64,000 nt of DNA from Variovorax sp. PBL-H6 (GTDB lineage Bacteria; Pseudomonadota; Gammaproteobacteria; Burkholderiales; Burkholderiaceae_C): the NCBI RefSeq assembly GCF_901827155.1, contig NZ_LR594659.1, positions 5,614,501-5,678,500 of the forward strand, read 5' to 3'. How positions within the stretch are numbered: position 1 is the stretch's first letter; every line of letters begins with the position of its first letter. The notes beneath the pieces are model-generated. The model ran no database searches. It worked only from the letters and a program-made list of their open reading frames with translations, and was not told the DNA's origin. Shown one piece after another: positions 32,802 through 42,399 of the stretch. The position numbers were made by a program, and so were the translations under genes.

Positions 32802-33806
32802 TCAGGCTGCGGCGGCGCGCTGCAGCCGGTCGCGAACGCCTTCCCACTCGGGACCGGTGGGTGGCGTCTCCACCCAGATCAGCTTGGTGCCTTCGGCATC
32901 GAAGGTGCGCAGCACCGCGAACAGTTGCTGGGCGACGGCCGCGGCATCGTCGGGCATGCGCCGCAGCAGCACACGCTGCGAGCGGCACTTGAGCGGACTG
33001 CGCGACCACACGGCCAGGTGCGCAGCGTTGGCGCCCAGCACGTCGAGGCCGGCCTGCAGCGCCCTGGCGTCCATCAGCCGCAGCTTGGCACTGGGCGCGT
33101 AGTGCGCCTCCAGCGTGCCCGAAGCGCGCGGATCGGGAGCCGCCAGCGCGTGCCTGTCGCGCAGCGGCTCGCCGCAGGCGGCCTCGATCTGGGTGCGGGT
33201 GATCGCACCGGGTCGCAGCAGCACCGGCTGCCCGCGGCTGCAGTCGACGATGGTGGATTCGATGCCCACCTCGCAGGGGCCGCCATCGATCACCAGCAGC
33301 GCGTCGCCGAACTCCTGCTGCACATGCAAGGCGGTGGTGGGGCTCACGCGGCCGAAGCGGTTCGCGCTCGGCCCCGCCACGCCGGACACGCCTTGCTCGG
33401 CACAGGCAACCAGCAGGGCCTGCGCAACGGGATGGGCTGGGCAGCGCAGGCCGACGGTGTCCTGCCCGCCGGCCGCGGCGGCGGCGACGCCGGGCTGGCG
33501 CGTGACAATCAAGGTGAGCGGACCAGGCCAGAAGGCCTGCACCAGCTTTTGCGCGAAGGGCGGCAGCGGCTGGGCGAAACGCGACAGCGCCTCCGTGCCC
33601 TTGACGCCGGCCGCCACATGGACGATCAGTGGATGGTCGCTGGGCCGGCCCTTGGCCGAGAAGATGCCGGCCACCGCATCGTCGCTCGCCGCATCGGCGC
33701 CAAGCCCGTAGACGGTTTCCGTCGGAAAGGCGACCAGGCCGCCGGCGCGCAACACGCGAGCGGCTTCCTGGATGACTTCGGGCGAATGGCCGTCGCGGAT
33801 CGTCAT
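32802..33806 (-). CDS. L-threonylcarbamoyladenylate synthase (Sua5 type)
   Basis: The protein makes threonylcarbamoyl-AMP from threonine, bicarbonate and ATP for tRNA t6A. It has 334 residues from ATG at 33806. The YrdC domain starts GGLVAFPTETVYGLGADA and holds KGRPSDHPLIVHV and SANRFGRVSPT. After a linker, a C-terminal Sua5 domain follows, so this is the long form rather than short TsaC. A TTG at 33815, abutting the purK stop, is an alternative start. It is downstream of purE-purK on the same strand, so likely cotranscribed. Confidence 0.93.
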   Translation of the reverse strand: MTIRDGHSPEVIQEAARVLRAGGLVAFPTETVYGLGADAASDDAVAGIFSAKGRPSDHPLIVHVAAGVKGTEALSRFAQPLPPFAQKLVQAFWPGPLTLIVTRQPGVAAAAAGGQDTVGLRCPAHPVAQALLVACAEQGVSGVAGPSANRFGRVSPTTALHVQQEFGDALLVIDGGPCEVGIESTIVDCSRGQPVLLRPGAITRTQIEAACGEPLRDRHALAAPDPRASGTLEAHYAPSAKLRLMDARALQAGLDVLGANAAHLAVWSRSPLKCRSQRVLLRRMPDDAAAVAQQLFAVLRTFDAEGTKLIWVETPPTGPEWEGVRDRLQRAAAA

Positions 33807-33815
33807 CGCGATCAA

Positions 33816-34985
33816 CTATTCGGAGAGTGGAATCGGCAGGCCCAGCAGCGCGGCGGCGAAATCGGCCGTGCTGCGGATCGCCTCGATGTCGTCGCCGGTG
33901 ATGGTGAGATGGCCCATCTTGCGGCCACGGCGCGCTTCGGCCTTGCCATAGAGGTGCAGGTGCGTGCCCGGCAAGGCCAGCACGTCGGCCCAGCGGGGCT
34001 GCATGGGCTTGGGTTCGTCCTCCGGGAACCAGAGGTCGCCCAGCAGGTTGAGCATCAGTGCGGGGCTGTGCTGGCGCGGTGGATTGAGCGGCAGGCCGGC
34101 GAGGGTGCGCACCTGCAACTCGAACTGCGAGACGTCGCAGGCATCGAGCGTCCAGTGGCCGCTGTTGTGCGGGCGCGGCGCCATTTCGTTGACGACGAGG
34201 GCCCCGTCGGCCAGCACGAAGAACTCGACGCACAGCACACCGACGTATTGCAGGCCTTCCGCTATGGCCACGGCCGATTCGACGGCCAGCCGTGCGGTCG
34301 CCTCCGGAATGTTGTTCGCGTGCACCTCGGTCACCGCTAGGATGCCGCCACGATGCAGGTTGCGCTGGGGCGGGAAGTGCACGATCTGCCCGTCATGCCC
34401 GCGCGCGACGATGACAGAGCACTCGAAGTCCAGCGGCAGCAGCTTCTCCAGCACGCAGGGCACCTGGCCGGCGCGTTCCCAGGCGGCGGCCAGTTCGTCG
34501 CGGTTGTCGACACGCTGCTGGCCCTTGCCGTCGTAGCCGAGACGCGCGGTCTTGAGGATGCCCGGCAGCAGGTTCGGCGGCACGAGTACGATCTGCTCGG
34601 CCGACTCGATGACCGCGTAGGGCGCGCAGTCCACGCCGCAGCCGACAAAATGGCTCTTCTCGCGCACACGGTCCTGCGCGATCGCCACCGCGGTGGCGCC
34701 GGGCCGGACCGGCCTGGCCACCGCGAGATGCTCCAGCGAAGCGGCCGGCACGTTCTCGAACTCGGTGGTGATGGCATCGGCCAGGCCGGCGAGCCGCGCG
34801 AGGCCGTCGACGTCGGCGTAATCGGTGTGGATGTGATGATGGCTCACGCGCCCGGCGGGGCTGTCGGCATCGGGGTCGAGCACGGCGGTGAGATAGCCCA
34901 TACGCTGCGCCGCATGCACGAACATGCGGCCGAGCTGGCCACCGCCCACCACGCCGAGCGTGGCACCGGGCAGGATAGGGGTCAC
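33816..34985 (-). CDS. purK: N5-carboxyaminoimidazole ribonucleotide synthase
   Basis: This ATP-grasp enzyme of purine synthesis carboxylates AIR to N5-CAIR. It is 389 residues: [17 protein letters not shown] at the start, then [24 protein letters not shown] and [15 protein letters not shown], all typical of PurK. The start is GTG, with GGAGG 7 bases upstream, overlapping the purE stop in GTGA. The open frame upstream runs through purE and is not real. It pairs with PurE, which receives the product. Confidence 0.96.
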   Translation of the reverse strand: MTPILPGATLGVVGGGQLGRMFVHAAQRMGYLTAVLDPDADSPAGRVSHHHIHTDYADVDGLARLAGLADAITTEFENVPAASLEHLAVARPVRPGATAVAIAQDRVREKSHFVGCGVDCAPYAVIESAEQIVLVPPNLLPGILKTARLGYDGKGQQRVDNRDELAAAWERAGQVPCVLEKLLPLDFECSVIVARGHDGQIVHFPPQRNLHRGGILAVTEVHANNIPEATARLAVESAVAIAEGLQYVGVLCVEFFVLADGALVVNEMAPRPHNSGHWTLDACDVSQFELQVRTLAGLPLNPPRQHSPALMLNLLGDLWFPEDEPKPMQPRWADVLALPGTHLHLYGKAEARRGRKMGHLTITGDDIEAIRSTADFAAALLGLPIPLSE

Positions 34986-35524
34986 AGTGCGCCTCCGCCC
35001 TGCGGCGAGAAGGGGGACACCGCCGCAGCGTCGGGCGGCGGCAATGTCATCGCTCTTGCGGCTTCGGTCTGGTTTGCCCGGAAGGCATCGAGCCGCTCGC
35101 GCAGGCCCGGATCGGCCACGGCCAGCATCGCGACCGCGAACAAGGCCGCATTGGCCGCTCCGGCATTGCCGATGGCGAAGGTCGCGACCGGCACGCCCTT
35201 GGGCATCTGCACGATGCTGTAGAGCGAATCGACGCCGTGCAGGTGGCGGCTCGCGACCGGCACGCCCAGCACCGGCACCGTCGTCTTGGCCGCCAGCATG
35301 CCGGGGAGGTGCGCCGCGCCGCCGGCGCCCGCGATGATGGCCACCAGGTTGCGGGCTGCGGCGCTCTCGGCGTAGGCGAAGAGTTCGTCCGGCATTCTGT
35401 GGGCAGAGACCACCCGAGCCTCGTGGGCGATACCGAATTGCTGGAGAATCTCGACCGCGCTGCGCATCGTCTCCCAATCGGAGTTCGAGCCCATCACGAC
35501 GCCGACCTGTATGGCTTGCTTCAT
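34982..35524 (-). CDS. purE: N5-carboxyaminoimidazole ribonucleotide mutase
   Basis: The class I PurE converts N5-CAIR to CAIR. It is 180 residues. The active-site loop [10 protein letters not shown] (residues 11-20), SAHRMPDEL with catalytic His42, and [12 protein letters not shown] are complete. The start ATG lies 36 bases from the divergent thioredoxin-like gene, so the two promoters must be close. A TAAAAT hexamer 9 bases before the ATG, on the minus strand, would allow a very short or absent leader. Confidence 0.96.
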   Translation of the reverse strand: MKQAIQVGVVMGSNSDWETMRSAVEILQQFGIAHEARVVSAHRMPDELFAYAESAAARNLVAIIAGAGGAAHLPGMLAAKTTVPVLGVPVASRHLHGVDSLYSIVQMPKGVPVATFAIGNAGAANAALFAVAMLAVADPGLRERLDAFRANQTEAARAMTLPPPDAAAVSPFSPQGGGAL

Positions 35525-35560
35525 GGTTTCAATTTTACGTTTCACCCCCAGCTTCTCGCG

Positions 35561-36481
35561 ATGATCGACATCACCCTCGAAAACTTCCAGACCGAGCTGA
35601 TCGAAAGCTCGATGACCACCCCGGTGCTGCTCGACATCTGGGCCGAGTGGTGCGGCCCCTGCAAGCAGCTCGGGCCGGTGCTCGAGAAGCTGGAGGCCGA
35701 GTATGGCGGGCGTTTCACGCTCGCCAAGCTCGACGCCGACAAGGTGCCCCAGATTTCCCAGCAGCTCAGCCAGATGTTCGGCGTGCGCAGCATCCCGTTC
35801 TGCGTGATGTTCAAGGATGGCCAGCCGATCGACGGCTTCGTCGGCGCCATTCCCGCCGACCAGATCCGCGCCTTCCTCGACAAGCACGTGCCCGGCGAGG
35901 ACGAGCTCGAGGCCGCGGAGCACGAAGAGGCCGCGCAGGACGCGCTGGCCGAGGGCGACACCGAGGGCGCGCTCGAACGGCTGCAGCAGGCGCTCGCCAC
36001 CGACCCGTCCAACGACGACGCGCGCTTCGACTACATCAAGCTGCTGCTCCAGCAAGCGCGCATCGACGATGCCAAGGTGGCTTTCGCGCCGGTGATTGCC
36101 AAGGCGGCGACGGTCCGCCGACTCGACGCCCTGCAGCGTTGGATGGATGCGATCGATTTCTCGGCACCGGGCTCGGGCACGGCACCGGCGATCGCCGATG
36201 CTGAGGCGCGCATCGCCGCCAACAAGCGCGACTTCCAGGCCCGCTTCGACCGGGCGCGGCTGCTGATGGCCGGGCAGCGCTGGACCGAGGCGATGGACGA
36301 GCTGCTCGACATCCTCATGCGGGACAAGAACTGGAACGAGGAACTGGCGCGCAAGACCTACATCGCGATCCTCGAGATCATCGAGCCGCCCAGGCCCAAG
36401 GTGGCGGACGGCCAGATCCCGCCGGACGATCCGACGGTGGCGACTTACCGGCGCCGGCTCAGCAGTGTGGTGCTGAGCTAG
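35561..36481 (+). CDS. Thioredoxin-TPR protein (YbbN/CnoX-like)
   Basis: In this 306-residue protein the N-terminal thioredoxin domain (1-105) has an intact WCGPCK active site with Cys31 and Cys34 and [15 protein letters not shown] with the cis-Pro. The C-terminal part (115-285) is helical with TPR-like repeats ([21 protein letters not shown]). E. coli CnoX protects proteins from hypochlorous acid and lacks one of the redox cysteines; the full CxxC here suggests disulfide activity as well. It is divergent from purE. Confidence 0.88.
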   Translation: MIDITLENFQTELIESSMTTPVLLDIWAEWCGPCKQLGPVLEKLEAEYGGRFTLAKLDADKVPQISQQLSQMFGVRSIPFCVMFKDGQPIDGFVGAIPADQIRAFLDKHVPGEDELEAAEHEEAAQDALAEGDTEGALERLQQALATDPSNDDARFDYIKLLLQQARIDDAKVAFAPVIAKAATVRRLDALQRWMDAIDFSAPGSGTAPAIADAEARIAANKRDFQARFDRARLLMAGQRWTEAMDELLDILMRDKNWNEELARKTYIAILEIIEPPRPKVADGQIPPDDPTVATYRRRLSSVVLS

Positions 36482-36635
36482 TACGCAAACCCGCGAGCAG
36501 GTGCCCCCGTCAAAGTGAGCGCAGGCTCATCCTCGCCGTCGGCGATCCAGCCTACCGGCTGCCGATGACATTGGCGCGCTGAACGGGCTCGCATACGATG
36601 GGCGGGTTTCGACATGTTGCAAAGAAAGTCCGGCC

Positions 36636-37076
36636 ATGCGCTTCCTCTTCTTGACGACAGCCCTGTTTGCATCGCTGCTGGTGAGCGGCTGCGGCAGCGG
36701 CATCACCCTCGACGAGCCGATCGAAGGGCCGGTGTGGCAGCTGGAGCAGCTCGGCAGCGAGCTGATCGAGCCGAGCAGTGATCCGGCGCGCAATGCCCAG
36801 ATCCAGTTCGACCGGAGCAGCGGAAGGATGACAGGCTCGGGCGGCTGCAACCGCGTCACCGGCACTTACGAGCGCAGCGGCAGCACGCTCAGGGTGCGAC
36901 AGCTGGGCGCCACGCGCATGGCCTGCCCCAACGAGGCCAGCACCATCAACGAGACCCAGTTCTTTGCCGCGCTTCAGGCGACGGCGAGCTACCGGCTGCA
37001 GGGGATGTCCAAGCTGTCGCTGCTGGACGCGAGCGGGCGAACGGTCGCAACGTTGAGCAGTGGCGGAGCGCGCTGA
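36636..37076 (+). CDS. META-domain lipoprotein (HslJ-like)
   Basis: In this 146-residue protein the signal sequence ends in LVSGC with lipidated Cys19. The META domain shows VWQLEQLG, MTGSGGCNRVTGTYE and ATRMACPNEASTINETQFFAAL, the standard motifs. HslJ-type proteins contribute to heat or novobiocin resistance in E. coli; the mechanism is unknown. The 154-base gap before it should carry its own promoter. Confidence 0.87.
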   Translation: MRFLFLTTALFASLLVSGCGSGITLDEPIEGPVWQLEQLGSELIEPSSDPARNAQIQFDRSSGRMTGSGGCNRVTGTYERSGSTLRVRQLGATRMACPNEASTINETQFFAALQATASYRLQGMSKLSLLDASGRTVATLSSGGAR

Positions 37077-37088
37077 GCCGCGCCGCAC

Positions 37089-37742
37089 TCACCATTTCGC
37101 CGGCAGAGGCTTGAGCAGGACCAGCAGCCCCCCGAGCACCGCGACGTAGCCGCCGCCCTCCAGGTCCTTCAGCAGCCGGCTCACCATCTCGCGCGAACAT
37201 CCGATTTCGCTGGCCATTGCCCGGTGGGTGAGCCTCTCCATCTGCAGGGTTCCGTCCGGCTGCGGCTGCGATCGGTCCTCCAGCAGTGCCCGCAGGCGGC
37301 TGTAGACATCCAGCAACCCCATGCTCCTGGCACTCTCCGTGGCCAGTCTCGCGCGACGGATCAGCCGCATGATGAGCTCGCGCGCCAATTCCGGGTCGAG
37401 CGCCAGATGCCGAAGCATGGTCTCTCGCGTCACGACCACGCACACCGTCGGCCCCACCGCCTGAACGCTGGCCGAGCGAGGCCCGCCATCGAGCGACATC
37501 TCGCCCACATACTCGCCCGGGCCGTGCAGGGCCAGCGTTACCTCGCGCCCGCGCGCATCGGAGACGAAGGCGCGCAGTTGCCCCGAGAGCACGATGTAGA
37601 CGGAGCCGCCCTGGTCGCCCTCCTCGATGAGCATGGCGTGGGCCCGGTAGCGGCGCTGAACGCCAACGGCGGCGAGCTTCTGCAGCGGGGGCCGCAAGTC
37701 GGCGAGGGGGTCGGCGCGTGGTGCAGCGGGCGTCGGCGGCAT
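37089..37742 (-). CDS. Crp/Fnr-family transcriptional regulator
   Basis: In this 217-residue protein the cyclic-nucleotide-binding-like domain shows GDQGGSVYIVLSGQLRAFV and LHGPGEYVGEMSLDGGPRSASVQA, close to the cAMP pocket signature. The C-terminal helix-turn-helix contains THRAMASEIGCSREMVSRLLKDLE. There is no N-terminal Fe-S cysteine cluster, so oxygen sensing of FNR type is unlikely. It is downstream of the LuxR gene on the same strand, 74 bases away. The start ATG at 37742 has no strong Shine-Dalgarno. Confidence 0.87.
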   Translation of the reverse strand: MPPTPAAPRADPLADLRPPLQKLAAVGVQRRYRAHAMLIEEGDQGGSVYIVLSGQLRAFVSDARGREVTLALHGPGEYVGEMSLDGGPRSASVQAVGPTVCVVVTRETMLRHLALDPELARELIMRLIRRARLATESARSMGLLDVYSRLRALLEDRSQPQPDGTLQMERLTHRAMASEIGCSREMVSRLLKDLEGGGYVAVLGGLLVLLKPLPAKW

Positions 37743-37816
37743 GCGCGGACTATACGGCCCGCACCCGCTGCGGCGCGATCGCCGGCGCGACGGGCAAGGC
37801 GCCGCGCGCCAGCCGT

Positions 37817-38473
37817 TCAGCCGGCCAGCCGCAGTGACGACACGATCTGGGGCATGCGCGACAGTTCGCGGACGATCTCGCGGACGCTGCCGCGGCCGGT
37901 CTTCTGCCTCACGTTCTTGATGTGGGTGCGAACGGTGGACACGCGAATCCCCTGCTCGCAGGCGATCTCCTGCGCGCCGCGGCCCGCGCACAGCTGCGTC
38001 AACACGGCCTGCTCTGCCGGCGTCAGGCGCTTGGCACGGGCGAACATCTGCACGGTGAGCGTCTCGCAGTTGGCGCGGCGGCTGCAAATGATCAACACCG
38101 CGTCCACCCTCGCGCTGCCATGCGCCAGCGGCACGAAGGCGAGCGAGAGCGTCTCGCCCTCGGGGTCGAGCTCCACGATGCTGCGGCAGTCGCGCTCCGC
38201 GTCCTTCAGCGCCTGCCGCAGCTTGGCCTGCCAGGCGGGCAGCGCCGCACACAACAGCCCATCGACGGTCCGCAGCGCGCGGCCACCCGCCAGCTCGCGT
38301 CGCGCGGGCTGGTTGGCATGCAGCACCCGGCCACTCAGATCGACGAGCAGCAGCCCATGGTCGATCTCGTCGAGCGCGCGTGCGAGCAGGGTGGCCTGCA
38401 ACGCCTCTGACAACGGGGCTGCGGCGCGGACTTCGTCTTGGGGGGTGGGCAGTTCGGCAATCGTCGCGTTCAT
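37817..38473 (-). CDS. LuxR-type HTH regulator with PAS-like sensor
   Basis: In this 218-residue protein, residues about 25-140 form a PAS-like domain (IDHGLLLVDLSGRVLHANQPARREL). The C terminus is a LuxR/FixJ helix-turn-helix: LTPAEQAVLTQLCAGRGAQEIA, VSTVRTHIKNVRQKTG. There is no receiver domain, so activation is not by standard phosphorylation. GAGGA precedes the ATG within a possible hairpin. The ligand and targets are unknown. Confidence 0.85.
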   Translation of the reverse strand: MNATIAELPTPQDEVRAAAPLSEALQATLLARALDEIDHGLLLVDLSGRVLHANQPARRELAGGRALRTVDGLLCAALPAWQAKLRQALKDAERDCRSIVELDPEGETLSLAFVPLAHGSARVDAVLIICSRRANCETLTVQMFARAKRLTPAEQAVLTQLCAGRGAQEIACEQGIRVSTVRTHIKNVRQKTGRGSVREIVRELSRMPQIVSSLRLAG

Positions 38474-38481
38474 GGCACTTT

Positions 38482-38501
38482 CCTCATCCGTTGGAATGAG
38501 G
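38482..38501 (-). promoter_or_regulatory. Inverted repeat overlapping the luxR ribosome-binding site
   Basis: CCTCAT and ATGAGG are perfect 6-bp arms around an 8-base loop, directly before the luxR-type start codon. The minus-strand arm includes the GAGG of the Shine-Dalgarno. It could be an operator for autoregulation or an mRNA hairpin that hides the ribosome site. Confidence 0.4.
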
Positions 38502-38605
38502 ACAAGTGTGTGAAATCGTGGCTTCGCCGTGCGGTGACTATTGCCCGTGGATTTGTGACTTATTCACCTTCGGCGGCCGGCCGGCGCTCCAGGCGACTCG
38601 CCTGG

Positions 38606-39511
38606 TCAGCCGGTCAGCCGGTCCAGCGCTTCGCGGTACTTGGCGGCCGTCTTCTCGATCACCCCGGCGGGCAGCCGCGGCGCCGGCGGGGTCTTGTCCC
38701 ATGGCTTGCCATTGACCTTGACCCCCTCCAGCCAGTCGCGCACGAACTGCTTGTCGTAGCTCGGCGGGTTGGCGCCTGCGGCGAGCGCGGCCTGATAGCC
38801 CTCGATAGGCCAGTAGCGCGAGCTGTCGGGGGTCAGCACCTCGTCCATCAGCACCAGCGTGCCGGCCTCGTCGAGGCCGAACTCGAACTTCGTATCGGCG
38901 ATGATCATGCCCCTGGCCAGCGCAATGGCGGCCGCCGTCTCGTAGATGGCGATGCTGGTGTCGCGGATCTGCTGTGCCAGCGATGGGCCGACCACGTCGA
39001 CGACGCGCTCGTAGCTGATGTTCTCGTCGTGCGCCCCCGCTGCCGCCTTGGCCGCGGGGGTGAAGATCGGCTGGGGCAGCTTGCTGGCGTTGCCCAGCCC
39101 CTCGGGCAGGGGCACGCCGCAGACCGAACGGTTCTCCTGGTATTCCTTCCAGCCGCTGCCCGCGAGATAGCCGCGGACCACCGCCTCGACCGGGATGGGC
39201 TTGAGACGCTTGACCAGCATCGAGCGGTCGCGCACCTGCGGCACCTCGGCGGCCGTCACCACGCTCTCGGGCGCCTCGCCGGTCAGGTGGTTCGGGCACA
39301 GGTGGCCCAGCCGGTCGAACCACCACAGCGCCATCTGCGTCAGGATCACGCCCTTGCCCGGGATCGGCTCGCCCATGATCACGTCGAAGGCCGAGAGGCG
39401 GTCGCTGGCCACCATCAGGATGCGGTCCTCGCCGACCGCGTAGTTGTCGCGCACCTTGCCGCGCGCAAGCAGGGGCAGGCTCTGGATGGAGGAAGTGTGG
39501 ACGGTGGTCAT
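38606..39511 (-). CDS. purC: Phosphoribosylaminoimidazole-succinocarboxamide synthase
   Basis: SAICAR synthase joins CAIR and aspartate in purine synthesis. It is 301 residues, the longer bacterial/yeast-like form. [47 protein letters not shown] and [13 protein letters not shown] are its conserved blocks. ATG at 39511 gives MTTVHTSS; the open frame goes on into repeat copy E without similarity. It is 172 bases downstream of fba but separated by a terminator. Confidence 0.96.
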   Translation of the reverse strand: MTTVHTSSIQSLPLLARGKVRDNYAVGEDRILMVASDRLSAFDVIMGEPIPGKGVILTQMALWWFDRLGHLCPNHLTGEAPESVVTAAEVPQVRDRSMLVKRLKPIPVEAVVRGYLAGSGWKEYQENRSVCGVPLPEGLGNASKLPQPIFTPAAKAAAGAHDENISYERVVDVVGPSLAQQIRDTSIAIYETAAAIALARGMIIADTKFEFGLDEAGTLVLMDEVLTPDSSRYWPIEGYQAALAAGANPPSYDKQFVRDWLEGVKVNGKPWDKTPPAPRLPAGVIEKTAAKYREALDRLTG

Positions 39512-39564
39512 GGCGATGATGGAACGGCGGATACGGGACGAGCGAGATTGTGCGCGTGAAAAAT

Positions 39565-39635
39565 GCCCCCCACGCTGCCTCACTTCGCGTGGTCGCTGCC
39601 CCCCGAGGGGGTTTTTCACCTTGGGGCGGCCCGGC
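39565..39635 (-). repeat. Dispersed GC-rich repeat, copy E
   Basis: On the minus strand: GCCGGGCCGCCCCAAGG, then CCCCCTCGGGGGG arms, then CGCGAAGTGAGGCAGCGTGGGGGG. It is the best-formed copy in the window. It lies between the fba terminator and purC. Confidence 0.8.
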
Positions 39636-39639
39636 GATG

Positions 39640-39662
39640 AAAAAAGCCACCGCGAGGGTGGC
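39640..39662 (-). terminator. Rho-independent terminator of fba
   Basis: On the minus strand GCCACC (39657-39662) and GGTGGC (39646-39651) form a 6-bp stem with a 5-base loop, followed at once by TTTTTT. It lies 22 bases after the fba stop codon, a textbook arrangement. Confidence 0.88.
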
Positions 39663-39683
39663 TTCGGCAGAAAAGCGAAGCGC

Positions 39684-40748
39684 TCAGACCACTTCTTGCG
39701 CGAGCTCGCCCTTGGCGTACTTGGCGGCCACGACCTGCAGGGTCTCGCCCTTGATCTTCGCGCCCTGGCCTTCGCAGCCGAATTCGATGTAGCGCTGCTT
39801 GCAGATCTGCTTGGCGGCCTCGCGGGCGGGCTTGAGCCATTCGCGAGCGTCGAACTTTTCAGGGTTCTCGGCCAGGAACTTGCGTACCGCGCCGGTCATC
39901 GCCAGGCGGATGTCCGTGTCGATGTTGATCTTGCGCACGCCGTACTTGATGGCTTCCTGGATCTCCTCGACCGGCACGCCGTAGGTTTCCTTCATGTTGC
40001 CGCCGTACTGGCGGATGATGGCCAGAAGGTCCTGTGGAACGGAAGACGATCCGTGCATCACCAGGTGGGTGTTGGGGATGCGGCGGTGGATTTCCTTGAT
40101 GCGGTCGATTGCCAGGATGTCGCCAGTGGGCTTGCGGGTGAACTTGTAGGCGCCGTGGCTGGTGCCGATGGCGATCGCGAGCGCGTCGAGCTGCGTCTTC
40201 TTGACGAAGTCGGCGGCCTGCTCCGGGTCGGTCAGCAGCTGCTCGCGCGTCATGGTGGCGTCGGTGCCGTGGCCGTCTTCCTTGTCGCCCTTCATGGTCT
40301 CGAGAGAGCCCAGGCAGCCCAGCTCGCCCTCGACAGTGACCCCGACCTTGTGCGCCGTGTCGACCACCTTGCGCGTGACCTCGACGTTGTAGTCGTAGCT
40401 GGCGATGGTCTTGCCGTCGGCCTCCAGTGAGCCGTCCATCATGACCGAGGAGAAGCCCAGATTGATCGCGCCCTGGCACACGTCGGGGCTCTGGCCGTGG
40501 TCCTGGTGCATCACCAGCGGAATGTTCGGATAGGCCTCGACGGCGGCGAGGATCAGGTGCTTGATGAAAGGCTCGCCCGCGTACTTGCGCGCGCCTGCAC
40601 TGGCCTGGAGGATCACCGGTGCGCCGGTTTCCTTGGCCGCTTCCATCACGGCCTGCACCTGTTCCAGGTTGTTGACGTTGTAGGCCGGGATTCCGTAGCC
40701 GTTGGCCGCGGCGTGGTCCAGCAGTTCGCGCATCGAGACAAGTGCCAT
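39684..40748 (-). CDS. fba: Class II fructose-1,6-bisphosphate aldolase
   Basis: This zinc-dependent aldolase of glycolysis and gluconeogenesis is 354 residues. [10 protein letters not shown] carries a zinc His and the catalytic Asp, with [35 protein letters not shown] and [10 protein letters not shown] following. These match the CbbA/Fda-type class IIB enzymes of proteobacteria. It follows pgk and pyk on the same strand and ends at a clear terminator. Confidence 0.96.
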   Translation of the reverse strand: MALVSMRELLDHAAANGYGIPAYNVNNLEQVQAVMEAAKETGAPVILQASAGARKYAGEPFIKHLILAAVEAYPNIPLVMHQDHGQSPDVCQGAINLGFSSVMMDGSLEADGKTIASYDYNVEVTRKVVDTAHKVGVTVEGELGCLGSLETMKGDKEDGHGTDATMTREQLLTDPEQAADFVKKTQLDALAIAIGTSHGAYKFTRKPTGDILAIDRIKEIHRRIPNTHLVMHGSSSVPQDLLAIIRQYGGNMKETYGVPVEEIQEAIKYGVRKINIDTDIRLAMTGAVRKFLAENPEKFDAREWLKPAREAAKQICKQRYIEFGCEGQGAKIKGETLQVVAAKYAKGELAQEVV

Positions 40749-40847
40749 GGGTGTACCTCGCGGGGAAGATTAAGAAGGAAAAACTACCGCGATTCTACTG
40801 AGCACCCCTGTCGGACGGCTCCGACGCGTCGCCCGGAACGCTACGCT

Positions 40848-42302
40848 TCACCCGACTCTGCAGATCTTGAGCATGTTGGTGCCGCCCGGCGCCCCCATGG
40901 GCTCGCCGCAGGTGATGGCGTAGATGTCGCCCGTCTGCACGATGCCCCGCTTCTTGAGGTGGGCCTCTGCCTGCAGCAGCGCCGTGTCGCGGTCGCTCTC
41001 GGCGTCCATCAGCAGCGGACGCACGTTGCGGTAGAGCGCCATCTTGCGCTGGGTGACCAGGCGCGAGGTCAAGGCGTACATCGGGATGTGCGCGCGGTGC
41101 CGGCTCATCCACAGGGGGGTGGAGCCCGACTCGGTCAGCGCCACGATGGCCTTGGCGCCCAGGTGGTGCGCGGTGAAGAGCGCACCCATGGCGATCGACT
41201 GGTCGATGCGGCTGTAGGCCTGGCCGCTGAAATCCGCATCGAGGTGCGGGTCCTCGGCGGCTTCGGCGGCCTCGCAGATGCGGCTCATCTCCTGCACGGT
41301 CTCGAGCGGGTAGCGGCCGGAGGCCGTCTCGGCCGAAAGCATCACCGCGTCGGTGCCGTCGAGCACCGCATTGGCCACGTCGCTGACCTCGGCGCGGGTG
41401 GGCACCGGGTTGCTGATCATCGACTCCATCATCTGGGTTGCCGTGATGACGACCTTGTCCATCTCGCGCGCCATGCGGATCATCTTCTTCTGCAGCGCAG
41501 GGACGGCGGCGTTGCCGACCTCGACCGCGAGGTCGCCGCGCGCGACCATGATGCCGTCGCTGGCACGCAGGATCTCATCCAGCTTGGGAATCGCCTCGGC
41601 GCGTTCGATCTTGGCGATAAGCCCAGGCTTGTGGCCGAACTCGGCCGCCGCGACGTTGCACAGCTGACGTGCCATTTCCATGTCGGTCGCGTTCTTGGGA
41701 AAGCTCACGGCCACGTAGTCGGCCTGGAAGCTCATGGCGGTCTTGATGTCCTCCATGTCCTTGGCCGTCAACGCTGGCGCCGTGAGACCGCCGCCTTGCT
41801 TGTTGATGCCCTTGTTGTTCGAGAGCTCGCCGCCCAGGCGCACCGTGGTGTGCACCGCGTCACCCTTGACGGCATCGACGGTGAGCACGATGAGGCCGTC
41901 GTTCAGCAGCAGGCTGTCGCCCGCCTTTACATCGCGCGGCAGGTCCTTGTAGTCCAGGCCCACGGCGTGGACGTCGCCGAGTTCGGTGCGCGCGCCGTCG
42001 AGCACGAACTTCGCCCCCGGCTCGAGCCAGATCTTGCCCTCCGCGAACTTCCCGACCCGGATCTTCGGTCCCTGCAGGTCGGCCATGATCGCCACCTCGC
42101 GGCCCACCTTGCGTGCGGCCTCGCGCACCATGGTGGCACGGCTGATGTGGTCCTGCGCCGTCCCGTGGCTGAAGTTGAGCCGTACCACGCTGACCTTGTG
42201 GTGGATCATCTGCTCGAGCAGCTCGGGCGTGCTCGAGGCCGGGCCGAGCGTGGCGACGATCTTAGTGGCGTGGCGGGGAAGGCGGGTCGTGCTCATGCTC
42301 AT
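40848..42302 (-). CDS. pyk: Pyruvate kinase
   Basis: This final glycolytic enzyme converts PEP and ADP to pyruvate and ATP. It is 484 residues: TKIVATLGPASS, VVRLNFSHGT, MADLQGPKIRVG, the signature GLIAKIERAEAIP and MVARGDLAVEVG, and TATQMMESMI. The start ATG at 42302 is preceded by GGAG at 9 bases; another ATG lies two codons in. It lies between pgk and fba, so the three glycolytic genes are in one direction. Confidence 0.96.
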   Translation of the reverse strand: MSMSTTRLPRHATKIVATLGPASSTPELLEQMIHHKVSVVRLNFSHGTAQDHISRATMVREAARKVGREVAIMADLQGPKIRVGKFAEGKIWLEPGAKFVLDGARTELGDVHAVGLDYKDLPRDVKAGDSLLLNDGLIVLTVDAVKGDAVHTTVRLGGELSNNKGINKQGGGLTAPALTAKDMEDIKTAMSFQADYVAVSFPKNATDMEMARQLCNVAAAEFGHKPGLIAKIERAEAIPKLDEILRASDGIMVARGDLAVEVGNAAVPALQKKMIRMAREMDKVVITATQMMESMISNPVPTRAEVSDVANAVLDGTDAVMLSAETASGRYPLETVQEMSRICEAAEAAEDPHLDADFSGQAYSRIDQSIAMGALFTAHHLGAKAIVALTESGSTPLWMSRHRAHIPMYALTSRLVTQRKMALYRNVRPLLMDAESDRDTALLQAEAHLKKRGIVQTGDIYAITCGEPMGAPGGTNMLKICRVG

Positions 42303-42320
42303 GCTGCGGGTCTCCGGTTT

Positions 42321-42345
42321 GTATTCCATACTGTATACACTTTGT
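42321..42345 (-). promoter_or_regulatory. AT-rich palindromic promoter region of pyk
   Basis: In a GC-rich gap, the stretch holds ATAC-T-GTAT (42328-42336) overlapping GTATAC (42333-42338). On the minus strand TATACA and TATGGA resemble -10 boxes about 25-35 bases before the ATG. It may be a pyk-specific promoter with an overlapping operator. No regulator is known from the sequence. Confidence 0.4.
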
Positions 42346-42399
42346 AGGTCCGGCGATAGTCCCCCGGGGCGCGACTTTCGCCGCTGCCGCGCGCCGAGC

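Noticed and set aside
34982..36055. Long minus-strand frame fusing purE to sequence under the thioredoxin-like gene
   Set aside because: PurE similarity starts exactly at the ATG at 35524; the extension is the antisense of the thioredoxin-TPR gene.
40497..42347. Plus-strand open frame of 616 codons over pyk and fba
   Set aside because: Shadow of the well-conserved pyruvate kinase gene on the other strand; it also crosses the pyk/fba gap.
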